DNA of 5,545 bases from Saprospiraceae bacterium UBA2365 (GTDB lineage: Bacteria > Bacteroidota > Bacteroidia > Chitinophagales > Saprospiraceae). Below are positions 1-5,192 of the stretch, piece by piece (the first letter of the stretch is position 1; the number at the start of each line of letters is the position of its first letter). The stretch spans positions 1 to 5,545 of the forward strand of contig DDTL01000185.1 in assembly GCA_002344345.1 (NCBI GenBank), written 5' to 3'. Made by a program: the position numbers and the translations under genes. The notes under the pieces are model-generated. The model was given only the letters and a program-made list of their open reading frames with translations. It was not told the DNA's origin and made no database searches.

Positions 1-106
1 CCTGTCATCCCTGCGGGACTGATTTTAAGGAATGGGAGGAGTGTTTTGATAATTCGAAAATTCAATGCTGCGTATTCCCTTAAGCCCCCAAAATCTGCAG
101 CGAAGC

Positions 107-598
107 TTAATACATCTCCACATATTCAAAAGTGTTTCCCATATGCTCCAGAAATCTGATAAAATCAGCATAACTCACGATCAATGAGGCTGTATTGATG
201 CATGGGTGAAAGCTGATCGTCCGGCTTTTCTGCAGGTTTTTATCCAGAAAAACATGGACATGGCTGTCCTTATCATGGATCAAACCAAAAGGAGACACGG
301 AACCGGGTGTCAATCCCAGGTATTTCATCATTCTTTCCGGTGAGGCAAAACTGATCTTACCTTGTCTGAGTCTTTTTTCGAGGTCATGTATGTTCAGGTC
401 CTGCGAACACTCGAGGATCACGAGGTAATGCTTGTTGCCTTTATGATTGCGAAAAAAGAGGTTTTTACAGTGTGTTGCATCCAGGTTGACCCAATATTTG
501 GCTGCTTCTTCGATGGTTGGAGCAGGCGGATGCTCATGGTATTCGAATGGTATCGCGAGGTCGCTGAGCAGTTGATAGAGTTTTGGATCGCCGTTCAT
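107..598 (-). CDS. YbaK/ProX-type prolyl-tRNA editing protein (PrdX/ProXp-ala-like)
   Basis: This 163-residue protein looks like a free-standing trans-editing deacylase of the YbaK/aminoacyl-tRNA synthetase-associated family. Such proteins act in the cytoplasm and hydrolyse mischarged tRNA-Pro, typically Ala-tRNA-Pro in the PrdX/ProXp-ala branch. Visible family marks are KNLFFR at residues 45-50, with the conserved lysine at 45; FASPERM at 84-90; LGLTPGSVSPFG at 94-105; and HPCINTAS at 131-138, close to the family's HPN.NT block. The length is normal for a single-domain member. The ATG at 598 is the only good start and puts the usual 'L..L.IPFEYHEHPPAPT' opening at residues 10-28. No Shine-Dalgarno is visible. 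A 128-bp octamer array begins 23 bp upstream of the start. The family assignment is firm. The exact substrate (Ala versus Cys or another amino acid) is inferred from resemblance to PrdX-like sequences recalled from memory. Confidence 0.9.
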   Translation of the reverse strand: MNGDPKLYQLLSDLAIPFEYHEHPPAPTIEEAAKYWVNLDATHCKNLFFRNHKGNKHYLVILECSQDLNIHDLEKRLRQGKISFASPERMMKYLGLTPGSVSPFGLIHDKDSHVHVFLDKNLQKSRTISFHPCINTASLIVSYADFIRFLEHMGNTFEYVEMY

Positions 599-620
599 GG
601 ATGGAGTTTTTCAGTGATTG

Positions 621-748
621 AATTGTTGAGTTGTTGAGTTGTTGAATTGTTGATTTGTTGATTTGTTGAGTTGTTGAATTGTTTATTTGTTGATTTGTTT
701 ATTTGTTGAATTGTTTATTTGTTTATTTGTTTATTTGTTTATTTGTTG
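621..748. repeat. Tandem octamer array, 16 units
   Basis: Sixteen uninterrupted 8-bp units fit the consensus A(A/G/T)TTGTT(G/T) on the plus strand, with a degenerate seventeenth unit at 613-620 (agtgattg). The array contains no C on the plus strand, so a minus-strand transcript through it would have no G. Units nearest the ybaK-like gene end in G (GTTG), while those farther away mostly end in T (GTTT), which suggests local duplication from two variants. It occupies the upstream region of the gene starting at 598. No TAnnTTTG promoter element is apparent inside it on the minus strand. Confidence 0.9.
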
Positions 749-772
749 GAGCTGTTCGCCAGATCCTAACTT

Positions 773-835
773 ACAGCTTACAGATCACAGTTCACTGATC
801 ACTGATCACTGATCACTGATCACAGTTCACTGATC
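773..835. repeat. Tandem heptamer array, 9 units, GATC-rich
   Basis: Nine 7-bp units fit AC(A/T)G(A/C/T)T(C/T). Five are exact ACTGATC (794-821 and 829-835), two are ACAGTTC (787-793 and 822-828), and ACAGCTT and ACAGATC come first. A perfect 20-bp direct repeat starts at 783 and again at 818, a spacing of five units, so the array has higher-order structure. It holds six GATC sites and several palindromic TGATCA sites. It lies 21 bp beyond the stop of the MOSC-MogA gene. No classical hairpin-plus-T-run terminator was recognised here. Confidence 0.88.
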
Positions 836-856
836 ACCTTAAAATGTTGACTTGTT

Positions 857-1783
857 TTAATGGGCATCAAAATTATAGACCATATAGATCAGGTGTTCAA
901 GGACTTTATTGATCTCTGTCATATATTCCTTTACAGCTTTGGGACTGCCCGGAAGACAGAAAACGAGCATTTTGCCTCTGACGCCTGCAATGCTCCGGCT
1001 GATCAGCGCTTTTGGATTTTCTGAACCATATTTTATCCTGATCATCTCCATGATACCGGGGATCTGCTTGTCCAGAAGCGGTGAGATCGTTTCGATGGTG
1101 ATATCTCTGGAACCAATTCCTGTTCCACCTGTGGTAATCAGTACATCTGAACTTTCTCCAAGCCTTTCTGCCAAATTCTTCAGCTCTTCTGCACTATCAG
1201 GAATGACATGATTGGTTATCTCGCATATACGATCTGTTTCCATAAAAAATGCTTTGCATATATCAGTGATTGCAGGGCCGCTCAGATCTTTGTATTCTCC
1301 CCTACTGGCTCTGTCACTTAAAGTGATCACATCAATTTTAAAAACTTTGGGATGGTAGTTGAGTGTATCGTGCAAAGATAATTTACCGGGTCGGACCACC
1401 TTGGCAAAAACACCTTCTTTGGGCATCACACATTGCCCTACAGCGATAAAAATAGCGCAACCGCCACCGTGGCATTTTTTCCCTTTCTGGGTGATCATCA
1501 ATTCAACTTCGTCATTCTGAAGTGTGTCCAGCAGTTTTACCTGGCGAAAATCGATCCCTTCTGTGGTGATGTTCTCGGCGAAATCGCCCGGTTTGAAATC
1601 CTGACCATATTGCTGGCTGAAAGCGCTGATCTGTTCTGAGGCAAGCAGGCTCACCTGGCGATGCCAGTCACCCCGGTGGGCATCATTTACAATACCAAAT
1701 TCATCTATGATAATTTCAGGAACCGGATGTTTAACGGTTCCTTTTTCTGTTGAGATATTCAGCGAGTTAATTTTAAAATTCAT
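857..1783 (-). CDS. MOSC domain-MogA (molybdopterin adenylyltransferase) fusion protein
   Basis: The 308-residue product joins two molybdenum-cofactor domains. Residues 1-145 resemble a MOSC domain: LLASEQI at 46-52, GDFAENITTEGID at 66-78 (the family's G.F.ENLT-like block), and a cysteine pair at 104 and 109 in KCHGGGC, where MOSC proteins carry their sulfur-binding cysteine. Residues 148-308 are MogA/MoaB-like: VITLSDRASRGEY at 152-164, TTGGTGIGSRD at 217-227 (nucleotide-binding loop) and LPGSPKAV at 277-284. MogA activates molybdopterin with ATP for metal insertion by MoeA, whose gene lies upstream. MOSC domains bind or sulfurate the cofactor, but the role here is inferred. The frame stays open to 1951, but those upstream codons run into the intergenic repeat. 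The ATG at 1783 begins the recognisable MOSC fold (MNFKINSLNIS), so it is preferred. No Shine-Dalgarno is visible; the leader is A-rich (taaaaaaATG). Confidence 0.88.
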   Translation of the reverse strand: MNFKINSLNISTEKGTVKHPVPEIIIDEFGIVNDAHRGDWHRQVSLLASEQISAFSQQYGQDFKPGDFAENITTEGIDFRQVKLLDTLQNDEVELMITQKGKKCHGGGCAIFIAVGQCVMPKEGVFAKVVRPGKLSLHDTLNYHPKVFKIDVITLSDRASRGEYKDLSGPAITDICKAFFMETDRICEITNHVIPDSAEELKNLAERLGESSDVLITTGGTGIGSRDITIETISPLLDKQIPGIMEMIRIKYGSENPKALISRSIAGVRGKMLVFCLPGSPKAVKEYMTEINKVLEHLIYMVYNFDAH

Positions 1784-1831
1784 TTTTTTAGAAATTGAAA
1801 TTTCGTATTGAAACCTTTGCGACTTTTCAAT

Positions 1832-1839
1832 CAAAATTA
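1832..1839 (-). promoter_or_regulatory. Possible Bacteroidota -7 promoter element for the MOSC-MogA gene
   Basis: Read on the minus strand this is TAATTTTG, an exact match to the Bacteroidota -7 consensus TAnnTTTG. A TTG about 22 bp upstream could serve as a poor -33 element. It would start transcription near 1825 and give a leader of about 40 nt before the ATG at 1783. Such matches are frequent by chance in AT-rich DNA. The 545-bp gap after moaC makes a separate promoter reasonable. Confidence 0.33.
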
Positions 1840-1924
1840 AGTTTTCTCCGGTGATAATTACCAATTCCAAATGAACATCCATGATTTTTTTTGGATTTTG
1901 TCCCTTTTTCTTGATAAAAAAGTG

Positions 1925-1970
1925 ATACTGACGAGAAAAAAAATCGATCACTCTTTTTTTCTGTCAGTAT
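1925..1970. repeat. Hairpin 1 in cassette of repeat copy A
   Basis: ATACTGAC (1925-1932) is matched in reverse complement by GTCAGTAT (1963-1970). The stem continues through an A-run facing a T-run (GAGAAAAAAA against TCTTTTTTT) with a one-base offset, leaving a small loop containing ATCGATCA. The arm sequence is the same as in hairpin 3. Confidence 0.85.
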
Positions 1971-1972
1971 TA

Positions 1973-1999
1973 TGCTGACTTGTTGAAACAACGTCAGCA
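1973..1999. repeat. Hairpin 2 in cassette of repeat copy A
   Basis: TGCTGAC (1973-1979) pairs with GTCAGCA (1993-1999). The stem extends inward with TTGTT against AACAA around a one-base bulge. It shares the CTGAC/GTCAG core with the two other hairpins of this copy and lies three bases after hairpin 1. Confidence 0.82.
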
Positions 2000-2069
2000 G
2001 AACAAAAAAATCAAGTTTCATTAAGGCGATTGCTAAAGCACCGCTCACTCCCGGGCTTGCATGCTTTTT

Positions 2070-2101
2070 TATACTGACGTTATGAGACATAAGTCAGTAT
2101 A
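2070..2101. repeat. Hairpin 3, apical cassette of repeat copy A
   Basis: TATACTGACGTTATG (2070-2084) and CATAAGTCAGTATA (2088-2101) form a near-perfect stem with a one-base bulge around a three-base AGA loop. The hairpin fills exactly the position where copy B has an unrelated 86-nt cassette, so it is the tip of the larger palindrome. Confidence 0.88.
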
Positions 2102-2328
2102 ACGCAATTCCAGCCCTTCGTTCACTATCGCTGGTAATGAAACTTTCCAAGTATTGCTTCGTTGCAAATAAAACAACCCGAAACCATTAAACTATAATTA
2201 TTTGCTAATTTACTTTAAATATGAGTTTTTAACGACAACAATCACAATGGATCCAAATTTTTATTCCTATCAAAACAAAGTGTATTACTTAAATTCAATT
2301 TTGCAAATGAGTAAAAATGAAGTTCAAC

Positions 2329-2787
2329 CTACAATTCGTTTTTCTGTTTTTCCAACAACACAATATCCGAGATCCTCATATTTTTATCCACCGCTTTGCA
2401 CATATCGTATATGGTCAGTAAGCCAACGCTCACTGCGGTCAGGGCTTCCATTTCGACGCCTGTCTTCCCGGTGCATTTTGCAGTGGCGGTGATGCGAACG
2501 CCTGTTTCATGGATAGTTGCCCGAACTTCCACCTTATTCAGATTGATCTGATGGCATAAGGGGATCAGTTCAGGCGTTTTTTTGGCAGCCATGATCCCTG
2601 CGATTTCAGCAACGGTCAAGACATCTCCTTTTTTGACCGTATTTTCCCTGATCATTTCCAGGGTTTCAGCTTTCAGAAAAATAAATCCTTCAGCAACAGC
2701 CATTCTTTTGCTTTGTGGTTTTTCCCCGACATCCACCATATTGGCTTTGCCGGATTGATCCAGATGTGTCAACTTTTTTTCTTCCAT
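2329..2787 (-). CDS. moaC: Cyclic pyranopterin monophosphate synthase MoaC
   Basis: MoaC converts the MoaA product, 3',8-cyclo-7,8-dihydro-GTP, into cyclic pyranopterin monophosphate, completing the first step of molybdenum-cofactor synthesis in the cytoplasm. The 152-residue product is close to the usual length of about 160. Clear family blocks are ANMVDVGEK at 15-23, KTPELIPLCHQINL at 70-83 with the active-site histidine at 79, CTGKTGVEMEALTAVS at 105-120, and IYDMCKAVDK at 126-135 with the catalytic Asp128 and Lys131. An ATG at 2814 is also in frame, but the ATG at 2787 is chosen because GGAGG sits five bases before it, it follows the moaA stop by a single base (TGAAATG), and the nine extra residues are not family-like. 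The gene is the last of the moeA-moaA-moaC operon and is probably translationally coupled to moaA. Confidence 0.95.
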   Translation of the reverse strand: MEEKKLTHLDQSGKANMVDVGEKPQSKRMAVAEGFIFLKAETLEMIRENTVKKGDVLTVAEIAGIMAAKKTPELIPLCHQINLNKVEVRATIHETGVRITATAKCTGKTGVEMEALTAVSVGLLTIYDMCKAVDKNMRISDIVLLEKQKNEL

Positions 2788-2788
2788 T

Positions 2789-3589
2789 TCAACCTCCGAT
2801 ATTATAAAATTCACGATGTGAACAAGTGGTTCCCTTTTCCGGTTTGAATGCCACAGCTTCCATCATTGCTTTCCGGGCGCCCAACTTCCTTACGTTATAT
2901 TCTTCATCTGAAAATAAACACGCTTTGATATATCCGTTAGCTGTCAGTCTGAGTCTGTTGCAAATGGCGCAATTCCCGCCGGTTCCGCCTTCCACGACAG
3001 AAAAATCGCCGTTCGCCAGGTTCATTTGGCGGATAAAACGCACTTCCAAACCATGGTCTCCTGCAAATTGAAGCATCTTTTGCTTTTTATGCTGATCTTC
3101 ACGATCAAAAAGTACCGTATTGATCTTTACAGGTGTCAATCCTGCCTTTTGGGCAGCCTCAATACCTTTCAGCACCTGTTCGAGGTCACCACCCCGAGTG
3201 ATCCTGCTGAATGCTTCCGACTCAAGGGTATCCAGGCTCACATTCACCCGCATCAATCCGGCTTCTTTGAGTGGTTTGGCATATTGAGCCAGGTAAAAAC
3301 CGTTTGTGGTCATCCCCAGGTCCGTAATGCCTTCTATTTTTGCAATTTCAGATACAAGGTGTACAATCCCTTTCCTTACCAACGGTTCTCCACCCGTGAT
3401 CCTGATCTTGTTGACGCCCAATTCAGCAGCGACCTTGCAAACTTCCACGATTTCATCATAGCTGAGGATGTCCTCGTGCCTCAACATGGTGACCCCTTCA
3501 GGCGGCATACAATAAACGCATCTGAAATTGCAGCGGTCAGTGACCGAAACCCTCAGGTAATTGATATGTCTGTTAAATCTGTCTAACAT
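2789..3589 (-). CDS. moaA: GTP 3',8-cyclase MoaA, compact form
   Basis: MoaA is a radical-SAM enzyme with two [4Fe-4S] clusters that rearranges GTP into 3',8-cyclo-7,8-dihydro-GTP, the substrate of MoaC. The product has the radical-SAM motif CNFRCVYC (Cys20, 24, 27), the SAM-binding KIRITGGEP (61-69), and MTTNG at 93-97. The second-cluster motif is C-x2-C-x13-C (Cys207, 210, 224), with NRLRL at 211-215 holding the arginines that contact GTP. The essential C-terminal Gly-Gly is present (NIGG at 263-266). At 266 residues it is much shorter than the usual 320-340. Only 17 residues separate the M of FIRQM (189) from Cys207, against about 62 in E. coli MoaA as I recall it, and the C-terminal segment is also short. 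A longer frame opens at 3682 but is antisense-like over moeA. The ATG at 3589 gives the normal RFxRxINYLRVSVTDRCNF start and overlaps moeA by 17 bp. Confidence 0.93.
   Translation of the reverse strand: MLDRFNRHINYLRVSVTDRCNFRCVYCMPPEGVTMLRHEDILSYDEIVEVCKVAAELGVNKIRITGGEPLVRKGIVHLVSEIAKIEGITDLGMTTNGFYLAQYAKPLKEAGLMRVNVSLDTLESEAFSRITRGGDLEQVLKGIEAAQKAGLTPVKINTVLFDREDQHKKQKMLQFAGDHGLEVRFIRQMNLANGDFSVVEGGTGGNCAICNRLRLTANGYIKACLFSDEEYNVRKLGARKAMMEAVAFKPEKGTTCSHREFYNIGG
2792..2797 (-). promoter_or_regulatory. Shine-Dalgarno site for moaC inside the moaA Gly-Gly codons
   Basis: On the minus strand GGAGGT lies five to six bases ahead of the moaC ATG. The same six bases are the last two sense codons of moaA (GGA GGT), encoding its C-terminal Gly-Gly. 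It is the only strong Shine-Dalgarno match seen before any gene of the window, and it decides the moaC start. Confidence 0.8.
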
Positions 3590-4745
3590 AGATCGTTTCC
3601 CCGGCTTTTTTCTCCAATTCTCCAATGTCCAGAAACATGATGCCAAAAGCATTGGCATAGGCGCTGATATGCGCCGAACCATGATATATCAACGGGCTGA
3701 CCGTGCCTTCAGGATCGAGTTTCACGGGATACCAGGATTTTCGTACCGCTTTTTTCCGGCTGATCGTTTGCCCCAGAACAAAAGGAAAAACGGGTGCAAA
3801 AAATTCATGTCCCATGATCCGGTATAACATTGGTTTGACGATGGTTTCGAATAATACCAGTCCGGATACCGGATTCCCGGGCATGCCAAAACAGAATTTC
3901 TGCTCATTCCGTGCAAAAACCAATGGTCTTCCGGGTTGTGCGGCAATGCTGTCAAAACACACATTCAATCCGGAATTTTTGATGGCTGGCGCAACATAAT
4001 CCAGTTCGCCCATGGAGACGCCCCCGGTGATGATCAGCACATCATGTTTTTCCAGCGCAAAACGGATCGCCTCTTCTGTAGCTTTGTACGTATCTTCTAC
4101 AATGCCATAATACTCAGCTTCCAGGTCCAGAGACCGGCAAAAACTGATGAGTTGAGTGCCATTGCAATTATAGATCTGCCCTTTCTCCAGCTTTTTGCCG
4201 GGTTCAATGATCTCATTACCTGTCACAATGATCCCAATGGAAGGCTTTTTATAAACATGGACAGAATCCAGCCCAATTGTCGCAAGGATTCCGCTATGAA
4301 AGGGTTTTATGAGGGTTCCGTTTGGCAAAACCAGGTCACCTTCACGGATATCTTCGCCCATCGGAGAGATATTTACAGACGATCTCTGATTCTTAATGCG
4401 GATCATATTGTCCTGAACATCAACATCTTCAACCATTACCACCATATCAGCTCCATTTGGAACGGGCGCTCCGGTCATTATTTTCATGCAATGTCCTTGC
4501 TGTAGCAAATAGTCTTCAGTTTCACCGGCAGGGATCAATCCTTCGATGACCAATTCGTCGCCAATATCCTTTTTTTGAATGGCAAATCCATCCACCATGC
4601 TTTTGTTGAAAGGCGGCATGGTGATTGCGGAAAAAACATCTTCTGCCAAAATCCTGTGAACACTTTCCCCCACTGGAATGGTCTCCTTCTCTGTGGTAAA
4701 TGCTGTATCCAATACAATCTGCAAAGCTTCGGAATGTGTGATCAT
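3573..4745 (-). CDS. moeA: Molybdopterin molybdenumtransferase MoeA
   Basis: MoeA inserts molybdate into adenylated molybdopterin, the final common step of cofactor assembly in the cytoplasm. The 390-residue product is of normal length (E. coli about 410) and shows the family's landmarks in order: MPPFNKSMVDGFA at 43-55, IPAGE at 71-75, TGAPVPNGAD at 91-100, GEDIREGD at 130-137, and IIVTGNEI at 172-179. Further on are TGGVSMGELDY at 240-250 (MPT-binding fold shared with MogA), PGRPLVFA at 271-278, GMPGNPVS at 287-294, and a C-terminal domain with GSAHISAYANAFG at 356-368. The ATG at 4745 gives the expected start (the S.EAL.I..... block) and no earlier in-frame candidate looks better. The stop lies within the moaA start region (17-bp overlap), so moeA heads the operon. 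Its partner MogA activity is supplied by the fusion gene downstream. An octamer array lies 50 bp upstream. Confidence 0.95.
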   Translation of the reverse strand: MITHSEALQIVLDTAFTTEKETIPVGESVHRILAEDVFSAITMPPFNKSMVDGFAIQKKDIGDELVIEGLIPAGETEDYLLQQGHCMKIMTGAPVPNGADMVVMVEDVDVQDNMIRIKNQRSSVNISPMGEDIREGDLVLPNGTLIKPFHSGILATIGLDSVHVYKKPSIGIIVTGNEIIEPGKKLEKGQIYNCNGTQLISFCRSLDLEAEYYGIVEDTYKATEEAIRFALEKHDVLIITGGVSMGELDYVAPAIKNSGLNVCFDSIAAQPGRPLVFARNEQKFCFGMPGNPVSGLVLFETIVKPMLYRIMGHEFFAPVFPFVLGQTISRKKAVRKSWYPVKLDPEGTVSPLIYHGSAHISAYANAFGIMFLDIGELEKKAGETIYVRQI

Positions 4746-4758
4746 ACCATCTTTTTTA

Positions 4759-4766
4759 CAAATTTA
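4759..4766 (-). promoter_or_regulatory. Possible Bacteroidota -7 element for the moeA-moaA-moaC operon
   Basis: Read on the minus strand this is TAAATTTG, matching TAnnTTTG. A good -33 TTTG at the usual 19-21 bp spacing is not present; that position falls at the edge of the octamer array. The predicted start would leave a leader of only about 7 nt before the ATG at 4745, so the call is weak. Confidence 0.27.
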
Positions 4767-4794
4767 ATAAAAACAATCTGTTTGTTTAGATAGG

Positions 4795-4858
4795 AAGTCT
4801 TTTAGTCTTATCGACTTTTAGCTTTATAGTCTGATAGTCTGTTAGTCTGTTAGCTTAA
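4795..4858. repeat. Tandem octamer array, 8 units, upstream of moeA
   Basis: Eight consecutive 8-bp units follow TAG(T/C)(C/T)T(G/T)(T/A): tagtctga and two tagtctgt at 4827-4850 are the best preserved, flanked by decayed versions (aagtcttt, tagtctta, tcgacttt, tagcttta, tagcttaa). The array ends 49 bp before the moeA start codon, so it lies where an upstream promoter would be expected. Confidence 0.85.
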
Positions 4859-4968
4859 ATTGATGGCTTGGGTCTAAACATTCATTTCAAGGGCAATTTT
4901 AGCATTATTTGGTGAACGTATGCGCCCAAATGCTACAGGCAAACAAACTAATCAGCTAAATACCTTAG

Positions 4969-4998
4969 TTGGAAGAGCCAGAACCAAAGAAGAAATTG
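4969..4998. repeat. Direct repeat, left copy
   Basis: This 30-bp block matches 5163-5192 at 25 positions, with the best part AGCCAGAACCAAAGARGAAA (4976-4995 against 5170-5189) differing at one base. The spacing is 194 bp. The two copies flank a hairpin-bearing segment. Confidence 0.85.
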
Positions 4999-5004
4999 AT
5001 TTAT

Positions 5005-5077
5005 GAACAAGGAACACCGATTAACGATTTCAGATCTGTATTTCTATTCTAAAATCCAAAATCGTTAATCCTTGTTC
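5005..5077. repeat. Inverted repeat / large hairpin
   Basis: The right arm (5058-5077) in reverse complement reads GAACAAGGATTAACGATTTT. The left arm (5005-5030) is the same apart from a 7-base bulge (around ACACCG) after GAACAAGGA. The loop is about 27 nt. Similar 'GAACAAGGA...TTAACGATTT' sequences are, from memory, common between genes in environmental Bacteroidota. The left arm begins within the TGA stop codon of the first pseudogene fragment. Confidence 0.85.
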
Positions 5078-5162
5078 GATATTCAGTGAGGCAATAATTC
5101 TACATCAAATTTCTTTAAAGTTCTGCCAAAAAAAACACGAATTCAATTTTTAAGACACTAAG

Positions 5163-5192
5163 CTGGACAAGCCAGAACCAAAGAGGAAAATG
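5163..5192. repeat. Direct repeat, right copy
   Basis: This is the partner of 4969-4998, read in the same direction and in the same codon phase. Beyond it the sequence continues into the second pseudogene fragment. Confidence 0.85.

Larger units (their letters stand above)
1885..2164. repeat. Palindromic interspersed repeat, copy A
   Basis: This is one of two related intergenic units (the other is 5283-5541, same orientation). Shared blocks are a T-rich start (TTTTTTGGATTT.GTCC, then CTTGATAAAAAAG), AAGTTTCATTA (2013-2023), the block 2024-2070 containing GCTCACTCCCGGGCTTGCATGC, and 2101-2164 ending ATTGCTTCGTTG. AAGTTTCATTA pairs perfectly with TAATGAAACTT at 2135-2145. Inside these arms GCGAT pairs with ATCGC and GGGCT with AGCCC, so the unit can form a long imperfect cruciform. 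Copy A carries two cassettes unlike copy B: 81 nt at 1923-2003 and 30 nt at 2071-2100, both built of hairpins. No protein function is expected, although a short spurious frame runs through it on the minus strand. Confidence 0.9.

Noticed and set aside
362..637. Plus-strand open frame of 91 codons opposite the ybaK-like gene
   Set aside because: It lies almost wholly antisense to a well-supported gene, its end runs into the octamer array, and the translation shows no family features.
621..835. CRISPR array
   Set aside because: Units are 7-8 bp with no spacers, which fits simple tandem repeats.
1827..2090. Minus-strand frame of 87 codons through repeat copy A
   Set aside because: It is made largely of the intergenic repeat; the KKHASPGVSGALAIAL stretch is simply the translated repeat and would recur with every copy.
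1885..2164. Rho-independent terminator of moaC
   Set aside because: The hairpins lie 165 bp or more beyond the moaC stop and belong to a repeat element; incidental termination is possible but is not what defines the structure.
2202..2492. Plus-strand frame of 96 codons over the moaC end and its downstream gap
   Set aside because: Half of it is antisense to moaC and the rest is low-complexity AT-rich DNA.
3026..3586. Plus-strand open frame of 186 codons opposite moaA
   Set aside because: It is antisense to conserved radical-SAM motifs and its translation resembles nothing recognisable; it is a mirror of the moaA codon pattern.
3590..3682. Extended N-terminus of MoaA from an ATG at 3682
   Set aside because: The extra 31 codons lie inside the moeA C-terminus, are not MoaA-like, and the ATG at 3589 gives the canonical start.
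3936..4505. Plus-strand open frame of 189 codons opposite moeA
   Set aside because: It is long but fully antisense to conserved MoeA blocks, with no recognisable domain and no leader of its own.
4746..4900. Molybdenum-cofactor riboswitch upstream of moeA
   Set aside because: The region is an octamer array plus a short AT-rich leader; no multi-stem conserved fold was found, and the distance to the ATG is too small.
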